The notes under the pieces are model-generated. The model saw nothing but the letters and a program-made list of their open reading frames with translations. It made no database searches and was not told the origin of the DNA. From assembly GCA_001899065.1 (NCBI GenBank), contig MKUZ01000031.1, positions 11,382 through 75,381 on the forward strand: 64,000 bases of DNA, given 5' to 3'. The stretch comes from Devosia sp. 66-22 (lineage in GTDB: Bacteria > Pseudomonadota > Alphaproteobacteria > Rhizobiales > Devosiaceae). Both the position numbers and the translations under genes were made by a program. Positions 18,534-26,724 of this stretch are shown here, piece by piece; positions within the stretch are counted from its first letter, which is position 1; every line of letters starts with the position of its first letter.

Positions 18534-19889
18534 TCAGTTGTAGGCGCGCTCGCCGTGCGAGCTGAGGTCGAGCCCGTCGCTCTCGGCGGATTCGGTGACC
18601 TTGGCGCCGCCGAACACTGCCTTGACGATCAGCATGGCGATGAGGGCCACCACGCCCGACCAGACGACGGCGATACCCACGCCGGTGAGCTGCTTGATGA
18701 ACTGGCCCCACATCTCGTAGTCCGCCAGCGGGTAGCCGCCCAGCGAGGGGCTGGCGACGATGGCGGTGCCCAGGGCACCGACGATGCCGCCCACGCCGTG
18801 GATGCCGAACACGTCCAGGCTGTCGTCATATTTGAGCATCGGCTTGAGCGTGACCACGGCCCACAGGCACACCACGCCGGCAATCGCCCCCAGCACCACC
18901 GCACCCATCGTGCCGGCAAAGCCGGCCGCCGGGGTGATGGCGACGAGGCCGGCAACGGCGCCCGACGCAAAGCCGAGCAGCGAGGCATGGCCGCGGGTGA
19001 ACTTCTCGGCCACGCCCCAGGCCAGCGCCGCGGCCGCCGGAGCGGTGACGGTGTTGAGGAAGGCCTGGGCGGTGAGGCCATTGGCCTCGAGGTTGGAGCC
19101 GGCATTGAAGCCGAACCAGCCCACCCACAGCAGGCAGGCGCCGATGAAGGTGAAGGTCAGATTGTGCGGCGGGATGGGCTCCTTGAGGAAGCTGCTGCGC
19201 GGCCCCAGGACAAGTGCGGCCACGAGGGCAGCGACGCCTGAATTGATGTGGACCACGGTGCCGCCGGCAAAGTCGTAGGCGCCCAGGTTGAACAGGTAGC
19301 CCGTGCCGGCCCACACCATGTGCGCCATGGGCAGGTAGGAGAAGGTGAACCAGATGGCGAGAAAGGCCATCACGGCGCCGAACTTCATGCGCTCGGCGAT
19401 GCCGCCGACGATGAGGGTCGAGGTGATGGCCGCGAAGGTCAGCTGGAACACCACGAACACCAGCTCGGGTAGCTCATAGGCCGCCGAGAAGGTCGCGGCG
19501 CGCGAGTCGATCGTCACGCCGTTGAGGAAGAGCTTGGAGAAATCGCCGATGATGGCGCTGAGGCCGCCCTCGGTGCCGCCGAAAGCGAGCGAATAGCCAT
19601 AGATCACCCAGAGCAGGGCGATCATGCAGAAGCCGGCCAGCACCTGGCTGAGCACCGACAGGATGTTCTTGGCCCGCACGAGGCCGCCATAGAACAGGGC
19701 GAGGCCCGGAATTGTCATCAGGATCACGACCATCGTCGAGACCAGCATCCAGGCGGTGTCGCCCTTGTCGATGACGGGAACCACTGCCTCGACCGGGGCG
19801 TCCTGGCCGAAGGCGGGCAGGGCGGCCAGCGCAAGCAGCGCCGTTGCTCCGAGAATGGTCGAAACAGTCGAAACTTTCACAGTTTTCAT
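18534..19889 (-). CDS. amtB: Ammonium transporter AmtB (GlnK-linked, with signal peptide)
   Basis: Inner-membrane ammonium channel. ATG 19889 with AGGAG 9 bases upstream gives 451 residues; the longer in-frame start is not supported. A cleavable signal peptide (residues 1-29, ending PAFGQDA) precedes eleven membrane segments, as in E. coli AmtB. Pore histidines are in DFAGGTVVHINSGVAAL and FGIHGVGGIVGALG; GWFGFNAGSNL and PGLALFYGGLVRAKN are strong family marks. The gene follows glnK by 26 bases, the classical glnK-amtB pair in which uridylylated GlnK releases the channel and unmodified GlnK blocks it. Confidence 0.97.
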   Translation of the reverse strand: MKTVKVSTVSTILGATALLALAALPAFGQDAPVEAVVPVIDKGDTAWMLVSTMVVILMTIPGLALFYGGLVRAKNILSVLSQVLAGFCMIALLWVIYGYSLAFGGTEGGLSAIIGDFSKLFLNGVTIDSRAATFSAAYELPELVFVVFQLTFAAITSTLIVGGIAERMKFGAVMAFLAIWFTFSYLPMAHMVWAGTGYLFNLGAYDFAGGTVVHINSGVAALVAALVLGPRSSFLKEPIPPHNLTFTFIGACLLWVGWFGFNAGSNLEANGLTAQAFLNTVTAPAAAALAWGVAEKFTRGHASLLGFASGAVAGLVAITPAAGFAGTMGAVVLGAIAGVVCLWAVVTLKPMLKYDDSLDVFGIHGVGGIVGALGTAIVASPSLGGYPLADYEMWGQFIKQLTGVGIAVVWSGVVALIAMLIVKAVFGGAKVTESAESDGLDLSSHGERAYN

Positions 19890-19915
19890 GGGGGATTTCT
19901 CCTGGGAGAGGGGCG

Positions 19916-20254
19916 TCACAGCGCTGCCGCGCCGGTCTCGCCGGTGCGGATACGGGTGACGGCCTCGAGGTCGAGCACGAAGATCTTGCCGTCGCCGATG
20001 CGCCCGGTCTGGGCGCTTTCCCGGATGGCCGAGACGATGGCGTCGGCCTGGCCGTCATCCACAGCGATCTCGATCTTGAGCTTGGGCAGGAAGTGCACCG
20101 CATATTCAGTGCCCCGATAAATCTCGGAATGGCCCTTCTGCCGGCCATAACCTTTTACTTCCGTCACGGTCATGCCGTGCACGTCCAGCGAGTTCAACGC
20201 CTGACGCACCTCCTCAAGCCGCGATGGCTTGATGATTGCGATCACCAGTTTCAT
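19916..20254 (-). CDS. glnK: Nitrogen regulatory protein P-II (GlnK)
   Basis: Trimeric signal protein that senses glutamine, ATP/ADP and 2-oxoglutarate. The 112-residue product has the uridylylation site Tyr51 at the tip of the T-loop (YRGTEYAVHFLPK), the B-loop TGRIGDGKIFV and the N-terminal MKLVIAIIKPSRLEEV. Being first in a glnK-amtB operon and driven by a sigma-54 promoter, it is GlnK rather than GlnB. The upstream region carries a perfect NtrC-type palindrome. Confidence 0.97.
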   Translation of the reverse strand: MKLVIAIIKPSRLEEVRQALNSLDVHGMTVTEVKGYGRQKGHSEIYRGTEYAVHFLPKLKIEIAVDDGQADAIVSAIRESAQTGRIGDGKIFVLDLEAVTRIRTGETGAAAL

Positions 20255-20301
20255 GGATGCCCCTTTCGACTACGCTGTTGGTCTCCAATGCGCGTTTCAG
20301 A

Positions 20302-20318
20302 CTCAAGTCGCGTGCCAA
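20302..20318 (-). promoter_or_regulatory. Sigma-54 (-24/-12) promoter of glnK-amtB
   Basis: Minus-strand TTGGCACGCGACTTGAG matches TGGCACG-N4-TTGC at all but one conserved position. The predicted start of transcription is about 37 bases before the glnK ATG. With the NtrC-type site about 130 bases further upstream this is a standard enhancer-dependent promoter. Confidence 0.9.
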
Positions 20319-20424
20319 CTGCCAACGGAATCGCCAAGGCCATGATTCCGCTCGATGAATCTGCCCGACCCGAACCTGGCCCGGCGGCGATGTGGCAAGC
20401 CGAGGCAGCCAGTCGCTTACAATC

Positions 20425-20460
20425 TGTGCATTCGTCACACGAATGCACACAATGTGTGCA
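20425..20460. promoter_or_regulatory. NtrC-type enhancer: two overlapping palindromes
   Basis: TGCACACAATGTGTGCA at 20444-20460 is a perfect 17-bp palindrome and fits the NtrC form TGCAC-N7-GTGCA. It overlaps a second inverted repeat, TGTGCATTCG-(5)-CGAATGCACA at 20425-20449. Both lie about 110-145 bases upstream of the glnK sigma-54 promoter, a suitable enhancer distance. A GC-rich hairpin (20471-20498) separates them from the divergent monooxygenase gene. Confidence 0.8.
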
Positions 20461-20533
20461 GCGATTGTGAGGCGGCTGCGTCGCGGCGCAGCGCCGCCTT
20501 GCCTTGTCATCGCCAAAGGCCCACAACCAAGCC

Positions 20534-21751
20534 ATGTCCGATGATCTCTGTGATATCATAATAGTGGGCGGCGGGCCGGTGGGGCTGGCCCAGGCGCTGG
20601 CGCTGACCCGCTTTCAGCGCGGCATGAAGGTCGCGTTGGTCGACCGCCGGCCCTTCACGGTGCCCGACGACAAGCGCGCCTTCGCCCTATCGGCAGGCGT
20701 CCGTCGCGTGCTCGATACGCTCGGCGTATGGGACGGTCTCGCGGCCGAGGCGCAACCGATCCGCGCCATGAAGATCACCGATTCGGGCGGCGGCGATATC
20801 TCCCGGCCGGTCTTCCTCACCTTCGAGGGCGATGTCGCCCCGGGCGAGCCCTACGCGCATATGACCCCCAATCGCGTGCTGACCCGCGTGCTGCTCGAGG
20901 CTGTTCAGGATCGCGTCGAGTTCGTGGCGCCCGTCGAGGTCACCGGCTACGCGGCCGGGGCCGCCCTGGCCAGCCTGTCGCTCAAGGGCGGGCGGACGCT
21001 GCGGGCGCCCGTGATCGTGGGCGCCGATGGCGGCATGTCGGCACTGCGCGGCATGGCGGGCATCGGCGTGGTGACGCACGACTATCGCCAGTCCGGCGTG
21101 GTGACGACCATCGCGCATGAGCTGCCCCATGACGGCGTTGCCTACGAGCACTTTCGCCCCGCGGGCCCGTTTGCCAGCCTGCCGCTCACCGGCAATCGCT
21201 CGTCGCTGGTGTGGACGGAAGCGACGGAGGAGGCCGCACGGCTCAAGACGCTGCCGGCAGACGAGGTCGCCAGCCTGATCGAAGCCGCCATGGGCTCGTC
21301 GCTCGGTAAGGTGACGGTCGAGGAGAGCGTGCAGGGCTTCCCGCTGCGCCTGCAGCTTGCGCGCGACTTCGTCGCGCCGCGGCTCGCGCTCATCGGCGAT
21401 GCGGCCCATGTCATTCATCCGCTCGCCGGCCAGGGGCTCAATCTGGGCCTCAAGGACGTTGCGGCGCTGGCCGAGACGCTGGTCGAGGCGATGCGGCTCG
21501 GCGTCGATCACGGCGCGCCCGACGTCCTCGCGCGCTACCAGCAATGGCGGCGTTTCGACACGGCGCTGATGGCCGCCGTCACCGACAATCTCAACCGCCT
21601 GTTCTCGAACGATGTCGCTCCGGTGCGGGCGGTGCGCGATATCGGTCTCGGCCTCGTCGATCGCATGACGCCGATCAAGGACGCGCTGATCGCGCGCGCG
21701 GCGGGCCTCGAAGCCGATGGCCCGCGACTGACGCGTGGAATTCCGCTCTAG
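20534..21751 (+). CDS. UbiH/UbiF/COQ6-family FAD-dependent hydroxylase
   Basis: Flavoprotein aromatic hydroxylase of the ubiquinone-biosynthesis group. From ATG 20534 it has 405 residues: ADP-binding GGGPVGLAQALALTR near the N-terminus, the GD/DG motif IVGADGGMSALRGMAG, and the flavin motif ALIGDAAHVIHPLAGQGLNLGLKD, the UbiH-family hallmark. An in-frame TTG at 20504 would add ten residues before the nucleotide-binding strand and is less likely. Which ring position of the ubiquinone precursor it modifies cannot be told. It diverges from glnK and converges on a Trm112-like gene. Confidence 0.92.
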   Translation: MSDDLCDIIIVGGGPVGLAQALALTRFQRGMKVALVDRRPFTVPDDKRAFALSAGVRRVLDTLGVWDGLAAEAQPIRAMKITDSGGGDISRPVFLTFEGDVAPGEPYAHMTPNRVLTRVLLEAVQDRVEFVAPVEVTGYAAGAALASLSLKGGRTLRAPVIVGADGGMSALRGMAGIGVVTHDYRQSGVVTTIAHELPHDGVAYEHFRPAGPFASLPLTGNRSSLVWTEATEEAARLKTLPADEVASLIEAAMGSSLGKVTVEESVQGFPLRLQLARDFVAPRLALIGDAAHVIHPLAGQGLNLGLKDVAALAETLVEAMRLGVDHGAPDVLARYQQWRRFDTALMAAVTDNLNRLFSNDVAPVRAVRDIGLGLVDRMTPIKDALIARAAGLEADGPRLTRGIPL

Positions 21752-21782
21752 TTTGTCGGAGTTGCGGCGACGCGCCGGTTCA

Positions 21783-22013
21783 TCACGCCGTCGGCGGAAA
21801 GTGCACGCGCATCTCGCCGGGTTCGACGTCGCGCGCCTCGTCGAGGCTCAGCATGGGCACGCCGTCGCGGATGGGAAAGGCGAGGTGAGCGGCCACCGAG
21901 ATCAGTTCCCTGTGGTCGGCGCTCAGCACCAGACGTGTCTTGGTCAGCGGGCAGACCAGCATTTCGAGCGTGCGGGGATCGACCTCGTGGCGGCGCTCGC
22001 TCGCGTCCATCAC
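21783..22013 (-). CDS. Trm112-family small zinc-ribbon-like protein (UPF0434)
   Basis: A 76-residue protein with the family core PRTLEMLVCPLTKTRLVLS, HLAFPIRDGVPMLSLDEAR. In eukaryotes and archaea Trm112 activates several methyltransferases; the bacterial role is open. Only one Cys of the usual zinc pair region is kept (CPLTKTRL), as in many proteobacterial members. It overlaps the LON-domain gene upstream by 4 bases, forming a three-gene run with the thioredoxin gene. Confidence 0.92.
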   Translation of the reverse strand: MMDASERRHEVDPRTLEMLVCPLTKTRLVLSADHRELISVAAHLAFPIRDGVPMLSLDEARDVEPGEMRVHFPPTA

Positions 22014-22675
22014 TGGAGCGCTGCTCCAGTGCCGCCCTTGGCCATTTCGAACTCAGCGAGGGCAATCAGCGTCTCGGCGCGGTCGCGCAGCGAGCGGGCC
22101 TCGAGCATCATCTGCTTTTCCCGCGCGCCATAGGGCGAGACCATGCAGCCGAAATTGACGAGGTCGGCCGTGCCGGTCTTCTTGATCTCGTCCCAGTTGA
22201 GCTCGAAATTGGCGAACTCGGCATAGTCCTTCATCATCTTGAGGAAGCGGTCTCGGTCGACCTCCTCCTCGCCGAAATCGTGGTTGAAGTCCGAGGCGAA
22301 GGCGGTCGCATCGATCGTCGCCTGGCGGAACGGGGTCAGCACGGTGAGCTCGGACACCACTTCGAAGCGCGCCAGCCCCTCGAGGATGATGAAGTAGCGG
22401 CCCTCGCCATTCTCTTCCCAATGGGTGAGCCGGCCCACGGTGCCGACCTTCTGCAGCGGGGCGCGGCCGCGCGGGCTCTCCTCGGAGGTGTCCTCGGGCT
22501 GGATCAGGCCGATCAGCCGGTTGCCGGCCAGCGCGTTGTCGATCATTTCGACATAGCGCGGCTCGAACACGTTGAGCGGCCGGTGCGAGAAGGGGAGCAG
22601 CAGCGCGCCCGACAGCGGAAACAGCGGGATCGACGCGGGCAGCTCGGCGGGCGTGGTGGGGCGGCGATGGATCAT
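22010..22675 (-). CDS. LON peptidase N-terminal (substrate-binding) domain protein
   Basis: A 221-residue protein equal to the LON N-terminal domain without AAA+ or protease parts. The strand pattern PASIPLFPLSGALLLPFSHRPLNVFEPRYVEMI and VGTVGRLTHWEENGEGRYFIILEG is diagnostic. It probably binds unfolded protein or acts as an adaptor; no catalytic site is seen. The start at 22675 creates an ATGA overlap with the upstream thioredoxin gene, and its stop overlaps the Trm112 gene start, so the three are translated together. Confidence 0.93.
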   Translation of the reverse strand: MIHRRPTTPAELPASIPLFPLSGALLLPFSHRPLNVFEPRYVEMIDNALAGNRLIGLIQPEDTSEESPRGRAPLQKVGTVGRLTHWEENGEGRYFIILEGLARFEVVSELTVLTPFRQATIDATAFASDFNHDFGEEEVDRDRFLKMMKDYAEFANFELNWDEIKKTGTADLVNFGCMVSPYGAREKQMMLEARSLRDRAETLIALAEFEMAKGGTGAALQ

Positions 22676-23610
22676 GAGAACAGCAGCGACGACAGCAGGC
22701 GCCGTCCCCTGATGGTGGCCGGGTCCTTGAAGCCCCAGGCCTCGAAGAATTCGAGCAGCTTCTTGCGCGCAGCGTCGTCGTTCCACGAGCGGTCGCGCTT
22801 CATCAGCGTTACGAGCTGTTCGGCGGCCTCGACGCGCTTGCCCTCGGCATTGAGCGCCAGCGCGAGGTCGTAGCGCGACTGATGGTTGTCGGGACTGGCC
22901 TCGATGGTCTGCTGCAGCTCGGCGATGGCCGAGAGCTCGGCGGCCTCGCTGGCGAGTCTGAGGGCGGCAACGAGCGAGGTGTAGTCCTCGTTCTTGGGCT
23001 GCGGCTCCTTGAGCGTATCAAGCACGGCCTGCGCCTGCTCGGGCTCGCCGGCCTTGAGATAGACCCGCGCCATACCGATGATGGCGTCGGCGTTCTCGGG
23101 CTGGGCCTGGAGCACCATGCCGTAAATCTGCGCGGCGGCATTGAGGTCGCCGGCGTCGAAGGCCTGTTTGGCGCCAACCAGCGCTTCCTTGATCTGCTCG
23201 TCGAGCGAGCCTGCCGCGGGGCGGCCCGGCGGAGCGCTGGCGATCACCTTGTCGGCGAAGCGCCGGATCTCGGATTCGGGGATGTTGCCCATGAACGCAT
23301 CGACCGGCCGGCCGCCGGCAAAGGCGAAAACGGCCGGAATCGACTGCACGCCGAGCTGGCCGGCAATCGAGGGATTCTCGTCGATATTGATCTTCACCAG
23401 CCGGATCTTGCCGGCCTTCTCGTTCACCACCTTCTCGATGTTGGGCGACAGCGAGCGGCAGGGGCCGCACCAGGGCGCCCAGAAGTCGACCAGCACCGGC
23501 GCCTCGAGCGAGGCGTCGATCACGTCGGCCTTGAAGGCGCGGTCAGTCGAATCCTTGACCAGGGCGACCGGGGCAGGGGCGGCGGGGGCGGAGCCAACGT
23601 TGACGTTCAC
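22672..23610 (-). CDS. cnoX: Thioredoxin-TPR chaperedoxin (CnoX/YbbN-like)
   Basis: A 312-residue protein with a thioredoxin domain (about residues 25-130) and a C-terminal tetratricopeptide half. The active site is VDFWAPWCGPCRSLSP with both cysteines, unlike E. coli YbbN, which has SxxC. The cis-Pro loop is QSIPAVFAF. The TPR part (AAQIYGMVLQAQPENADAI, ARVYLKAGEPEQA) is typical of CnoX proteins that protect clients from oxidation and hand them to GroEL. Its coupling to a LON-domain gene also points to protein quality control. It is the first gene of the three-gene operon. Confidence 0.93.
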   Translation of the reverse strand: MNVNVGSAPAAPAPVALVKDSTDRAFKADVIDASLEAPVLVDFWAPWCGPCRSLSPNIEKVVNEKAGKIRLVKINIDENPSIAGQLGVQSIPAVFAFAGGRPVDAFMGNIPESEIRRFADKVIASAPPGRPAAGSLDEQIKEALVGAKQAFDAGDLNAAAQIYGMVLQAQPENADAIIGMARVYLKAGEPEQAQAVLDTLKEPQPKNEDYTSLVAALRLASEAAELSAIAELQQTIEASPDNHQSRYDLALALNAEGKRVEAAEQLVTLMKRDRSWNDDAARKKLLEFFEAWGFKDPATIRGRRLLSSLLFS

Positions 23611-23770
23611 GGGAATTGATCCTTGAGTGGGCCTTCACCCTAGCAAATCCCGGTCCGGCGCGCAGTCGCGAGGGGCGGGAGATTAGTGTTGCAAAGGCGA
23701 TTTCGTTTGGGCATATAGGCCCGCGTCGCGCCGCTGCCAAGTTCTACGAGGCGTCCGGGCGGCTTGGAGT

Positions 23771-23842
23771 GCGGGTGTAGCTCAGGGGTAGAGCATAACC
23801 TTGCCAAGGTTAGGGTCGAGGGTTCGAATCCCTTCGCCCGCT
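23771..23842 (+). tRNA. tRNA-Gly (anticodon GCC)
   Basis: A full cloverleaf is readable: acceptor GCGGGTG/CGCCCGC, D-arm GCTC/GAGC, anticodon stem TAACC/GGTTA with loop TTGCCAA (anticodon GCC at 23803-23805), and T-arm GAGGG-TTCGAAT-CCCTT. The discriminator base is U as expected for glycine. CCA is not encoded. Confidence 0.97.
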
Positions 23843-23873
23843 CAAATCTCAATGAGATTGAACACGTTGCGAG

Positions 23874-23893
23874 CCCGGGGAAACCCGGGTTTT
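23874..23893 (+). terminator. Rho-independent terminator after tRNA-Gly
   Basis: CCCGGG (23874-23879), GAAA tetraloop, CCCGGG (23884-23889), then TTTT. It lies 31 bases beyond the tRNA. The rest of the gap to 24104 contains only a small CCTGAG/CTCAGG hairpin (24063-24082) behind the GntR gene. Confidence 0.85.
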
Positions 23894-24104
23894 CGCATTT
23901 TCTCGCGCTGGGCAAGCCGTGGGGTCTGCTCCGTGAAGCGCTTCTTCGTCGATCCGGGCACGTCCAACCTCCGTTTGCACTCTCGATCCCTCCCTGGGGA
24001 GCGGCGACAAGCGAAAGGTGGAGGTAGATGGTCCCAAAGGGATGCGGACCTATCGTCGAGGACCTGAGTGTACGAGCTCAGGATCTTACTCGCGGCTGCG
24101 GGTA

Positions 24105-24860
24105 TCAGGCCCGCTGCTGCCCACCTGACGCACGGTCGATTACGCCGGTCAAGCGGCCGGGACGTCTGTAGCCGTCGGCCAGGAAGTCACTAAACCAGCC
24201 ACGGGTCACTTCCGTATGCTGGTCAGCCAGATCAGCCGCGGTTTCCGCATCGTGCTTTTCGATCGCCTCGACCATCGCCCAATGCTGGCGCGAGATTTCA
24301 GAGTTGAATGCTTCCCCGTGCTGGGCGTTTGGTGCGAAGCGCGTGCTCAGCGACAGTGGGGAAATGCGCAGGCCCTCATCGAGCAGCCGCCGATAGGAGG
24401 CGATAAGTAGGTCATTGCCGCACGCACTCGCAATGGCGATGTGAAAATCGCGGTTGCGCAACACCTGCGCCTCGTTGTCGCCTGAGGCGGTAGCATTGTC
24501 GAAGGCGGTGCAGGCGGCGCGGATGGCGTCGAGATCGGCTGGCACCCAACGGCGAGCGGCGAGAGCCATGACGGCCGGCTGGATGACATCCATCGCCTCA
24601 AGATAGCCGCGGACACGCGACAGATCGAGAGGGGCCACCTGGCTCCCCTTATTGGGCAGCAGCACCACGAGGCCGTCGGCGGCCAGACGGACGATCGCCT
24701 CGCGCACCGGCGTGCGCGAAACGTCGAATTCACGAACGATCGCCGCCTCGTCGATGGCCGATCCCGGCGCGATGCGCATCATCAGGATGCCGCTCCTCAG
24801 CTTCTCATAAATGTGCGTCGCCGCATCGCCGCGTCGGGGCTTTTCAGGCTTGCCAGCCAT
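24105..24860 (-). CDS. GntR-family regulator, FCD (FadR) branch
   Basis: Transcriptional regulator of 251 residues from ATG 24860, which has GAGGAGG about 9 bases upstream. The winged helix covers about residues 15-75 (IYEKLRSGILMMRIAPGSAIDE, EFDVSRTPVREAIVRLAADGLV). The effector domain has the FCD metal-binding pattern (NRDFHIAIASACGN, ISRQHWAMVEAIEKHDAE, DLADQHTEVTRGW). It diverges from the peptide-type ABC operon at 25087 and is its likely local regulator, probably responding to an organic acid or amino-acid derivative. Confidence 0.93.
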   Translation of the reverse strand: MAGKPEKPRRGDAATHIYEKLRSGILMMRIAPGSAIDEAAIVREFDVSRTPVREAIVRLAADGLVVLLPNKGSQVAPLDLSRVRGYLEAMDVIQPAVMALAARRWVPADLDAIRAACTAFDNATASGDNEAQVLRNRDFHIAIASACGNDLLIASYRRLLDEGLRISPLSLSTRFAPNAQHGEAFNSEISRQHWAMVEAIEKHDAETAADLADQHTEVTRGWFSDFLADGYRRPGRLTGVIDRASGGQQRA

Positions 24861-24993
24861 TCTCAATCCCTCCTCGCCACTGGTCATCCTGCGGAGGAGA
24901 GCTAGGGGAGTTCGCCCGGTTTGCCTAGGGGAGCGCCCTCCAAATCTGAGGTCAACGAAAAGCCTCTTGACGTAAATGCAATGTCGCGGCAAT

Positions 24994-25003
24994 TTGCATG
25001 CAA
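24994..25003. promoter_or_regulatory. TTGCATGCAA palindrome between GntR and ABC genes
   Basis: A perfect 10-bp palindrome in the 226-base divergent promoter region, 84 bases before the substrate-binding-protein ATG. Short AT-ended palindromes are usual for GntR sites; binding by the adjacent regulator is an inference. Confidence 0.4.
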
Positions 25004-25086
25004 CGTGCACTTAGCAATCCAACCAAGCTGACACAACTCGGTTTTGGTCCGCCTGGGGCGGTCCTGCTGCAAGGGAGAGAAAGTCC

Positions 25087-26643
25087 ATGACCATCATCCG
25101 TCGCCGAACGCTGGCCGGACTAGCCGCCGCTCTGTTCCTCTCGTGGAGCGGCACGCCGCTGCTCGCGCAAACCGTCGGCGGCGCGCTCGTCGCGGGCACC
25201 TATGCGGGGGCCAACAGCCTCGATCCGCATTTCATCAGCTCGACCACTGCCCGCACCTTCCTGTCGGGCATCTTCGAATCGCTGGTGACGGTCGATGAGA
25301 ACGGCTCGCCCATTCCCATGCTTGCGGAGAGCTACGACGTCTCGGTGGACGGCCTTACCTACACGTTCAAGCTGCGCACCAATGTTACCTTCCACAACGG
25401 CCAGGCGCTGACCGCAACCGACGTGAAGGCGTCGCTCGAACGGTTCGGCCGGATCAGCCCGGAAAAGATCATCATGGCGACCGTCACAGGCATCGACACG
25501 CCCGACGATCACACCGTGGTGCTGACGTTGTCGGAACCCAATCCGCTGTTCATCGACAAGCTGGCCTCGCCGGCGAGCCCGAGCTCCATCATTCCTGCGA
25601 GCGAGGCTGAGAGGGAACTTAACGAGGCCGGCTTCATAGGTACCGGTCCCTATCAGGTAGCCGAATGGGTGCCAGACAACCGCTTCGTCATGAGCAAATT
25701 CACCGGCTATGCGCCGCGCACCGATGCCGAAGGCCGCGATGGGCTGGGCGGAAAGAAGACCGCCTATCTTGACAAGGTGACCTTTCTCATCATGCCCGAA
25801 ACGAGCTCGCGTATCGCTGCGCTCGAGAGCGGCCAGGTGCAATTCGTCGACGACGTGCCGCCAGCGACAGCCGAGCGGTTGAAGTCCGGCGGGCAAATCA
25901 ACGTTGTGCCACTCGAAACCTTCCAGATGCCGGCCCTGGTGTTCAATTTCGCCAAAGCGCCGACTTCGGACATTCGCGTGCGCCAGGCGATTCTGGCGGC
26001 GCTCGATCTCAACGAGGCGCTGCCTGTGGTGGCCGACAACGGCCCCTCTACGCTCGACGCCTCGTTCCTCTATGCGGGCAATGCGCTCTATTCGGAAGCG
26101 GGTAGCGAGTACTTCAACCAGGCCAATGTCGAAAAGGCGAAAGCGCTGCTGGCCGAGGCCGGCTACAAGGGCGAGCAGATCGTGCTCAATGTCGGCTCGC
26201 TGGGCATCATGACCCGCATGGGGCTGGTGGTGAACGAGCAACTCACCAATGCCGGGTTCAACGTACTGGTGCAGAATATGGATGTGCCGACCCTGCTCAG
26301 CTCGTTTACGACCGACGAGGGCTGGAACCTGGCCACTGGCGGCTTCGGCGTGCAGCCCTTCCTCGGCGCCTATTCGTGGCAGCGCATGATCAACGGGCCG
26401 ACCAATCTGTCACGGTCGCACAACGACACTGAAATGGACGCGCTGTGGGCCGAGTTCAATGCGGCCACTGATGTGCCGGCGCGAGCGGAAATATTCTCTC
26501 GCATTCAGGGCCACACCTACGAGCAGGCCTATTTCGCCAAGATGGGCAATGTCGGACAGAACTACGCGCTGAGCCCGAAGCTCGGAGGCTTCACCTCGTG
26601 GCCCGGTCCTGTGCGTTTCTGGGACGTCTGGCTGGAACCGTAA
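25087..26643 (+). CDS. ABC transporter substrate-binding protein, family 5 (peptide/nickel type)
   Basis: Periplasmic binding protein of 518 residues. A signal peptide (residues about 1-27, GTPLLAQ) is followed by the family 5 opening GGALVAGTYAGANSLDPHF and the conserved LAESYDVSVDGLTYTFKLRTNVTFHNGQALTATDVKAS. It is the first gene of the dipeptide-type transporter. The downstream hyuA/hyuB pair suggests that the ligand is a pyroglutamyl, hydantoin-like or small peptide compound, but the sequence does not fix it. A strong stem-loop follows the stop. Confidence 0.94.
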   Translation: MTIIRRRTLAGLAAALFLSWSGTPLLAQTVGGALVAGTYAGANSLDPHFISSTTARTFLSGIFESLVTVDENGSPIPMLAESYDVSVDGLTYTFKLRTNVTFHNGQALTATDVKASLERFGRISPEKIIMATVTGIDTPDDHTVVLTLSEPNPLFIDKLASPASPSSIIPASEAERELNEAGFIGTGPYQVAEWVPDNRFVMSKFTGYAPRTDAEGRDGLGGKKTAYLDKVTFLIMPETSSRIAALESGQVQFVDDVPPATAERLKSGGQINVVPLETFQMPALVFNFAKAPTSDIRVRQAILAALDLNEALPVVADNGPSTLDASFLYAGNALYSEAGSEYFNQANVEKAKALLAEAGYKGEQIVLNVGSLGIMTRMGLVVNEQLTNAGFNVLVQNMDVPTLLSSFTTDEGWNLATGGFGVQPFLGAYSWQRMINGPTNLSRSHNDTEMDALWAEFNAATDVPARAEIFSRIQGHTYEQAYFAKMGNVGQNYALSPKLGGFTSWPGPVRFWDVWLEP

Positions 26644-26662
26644 TCTAGCTCCACCGGATCCG

Positions 26663-26695
26663 GGGTTCGCTGTCATGCTCCCTGACGGCGAACCC
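26663..26695 (+). other. Intercistronic stem-loop after the substrate-binding-protein gene
   Basis: GGGTTCGC (26663-26670) plus GTCA pairs with TGAC plus GCGAACCC (26688-26695), interrupted by one mismatch, around a 7-base loop. It sits between the binding-protein stop and the first permease. Such hairpins protect the upstream mRNA or attenuate readthrough, raising binding-protein yield over permeases. Confidence 0.7.
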
Positions 26696-26724
26696 TACCA
26701 GGCAGCAATCTCTGCGGAAGAACA

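Noticed and set aside
20504-20533. TTG 20504 as start of the UbiH-like protein
   Set aside because: It adds ten residues before the FAD-binding strand with no family support; ATG 20534 gives the usual N-terminus.
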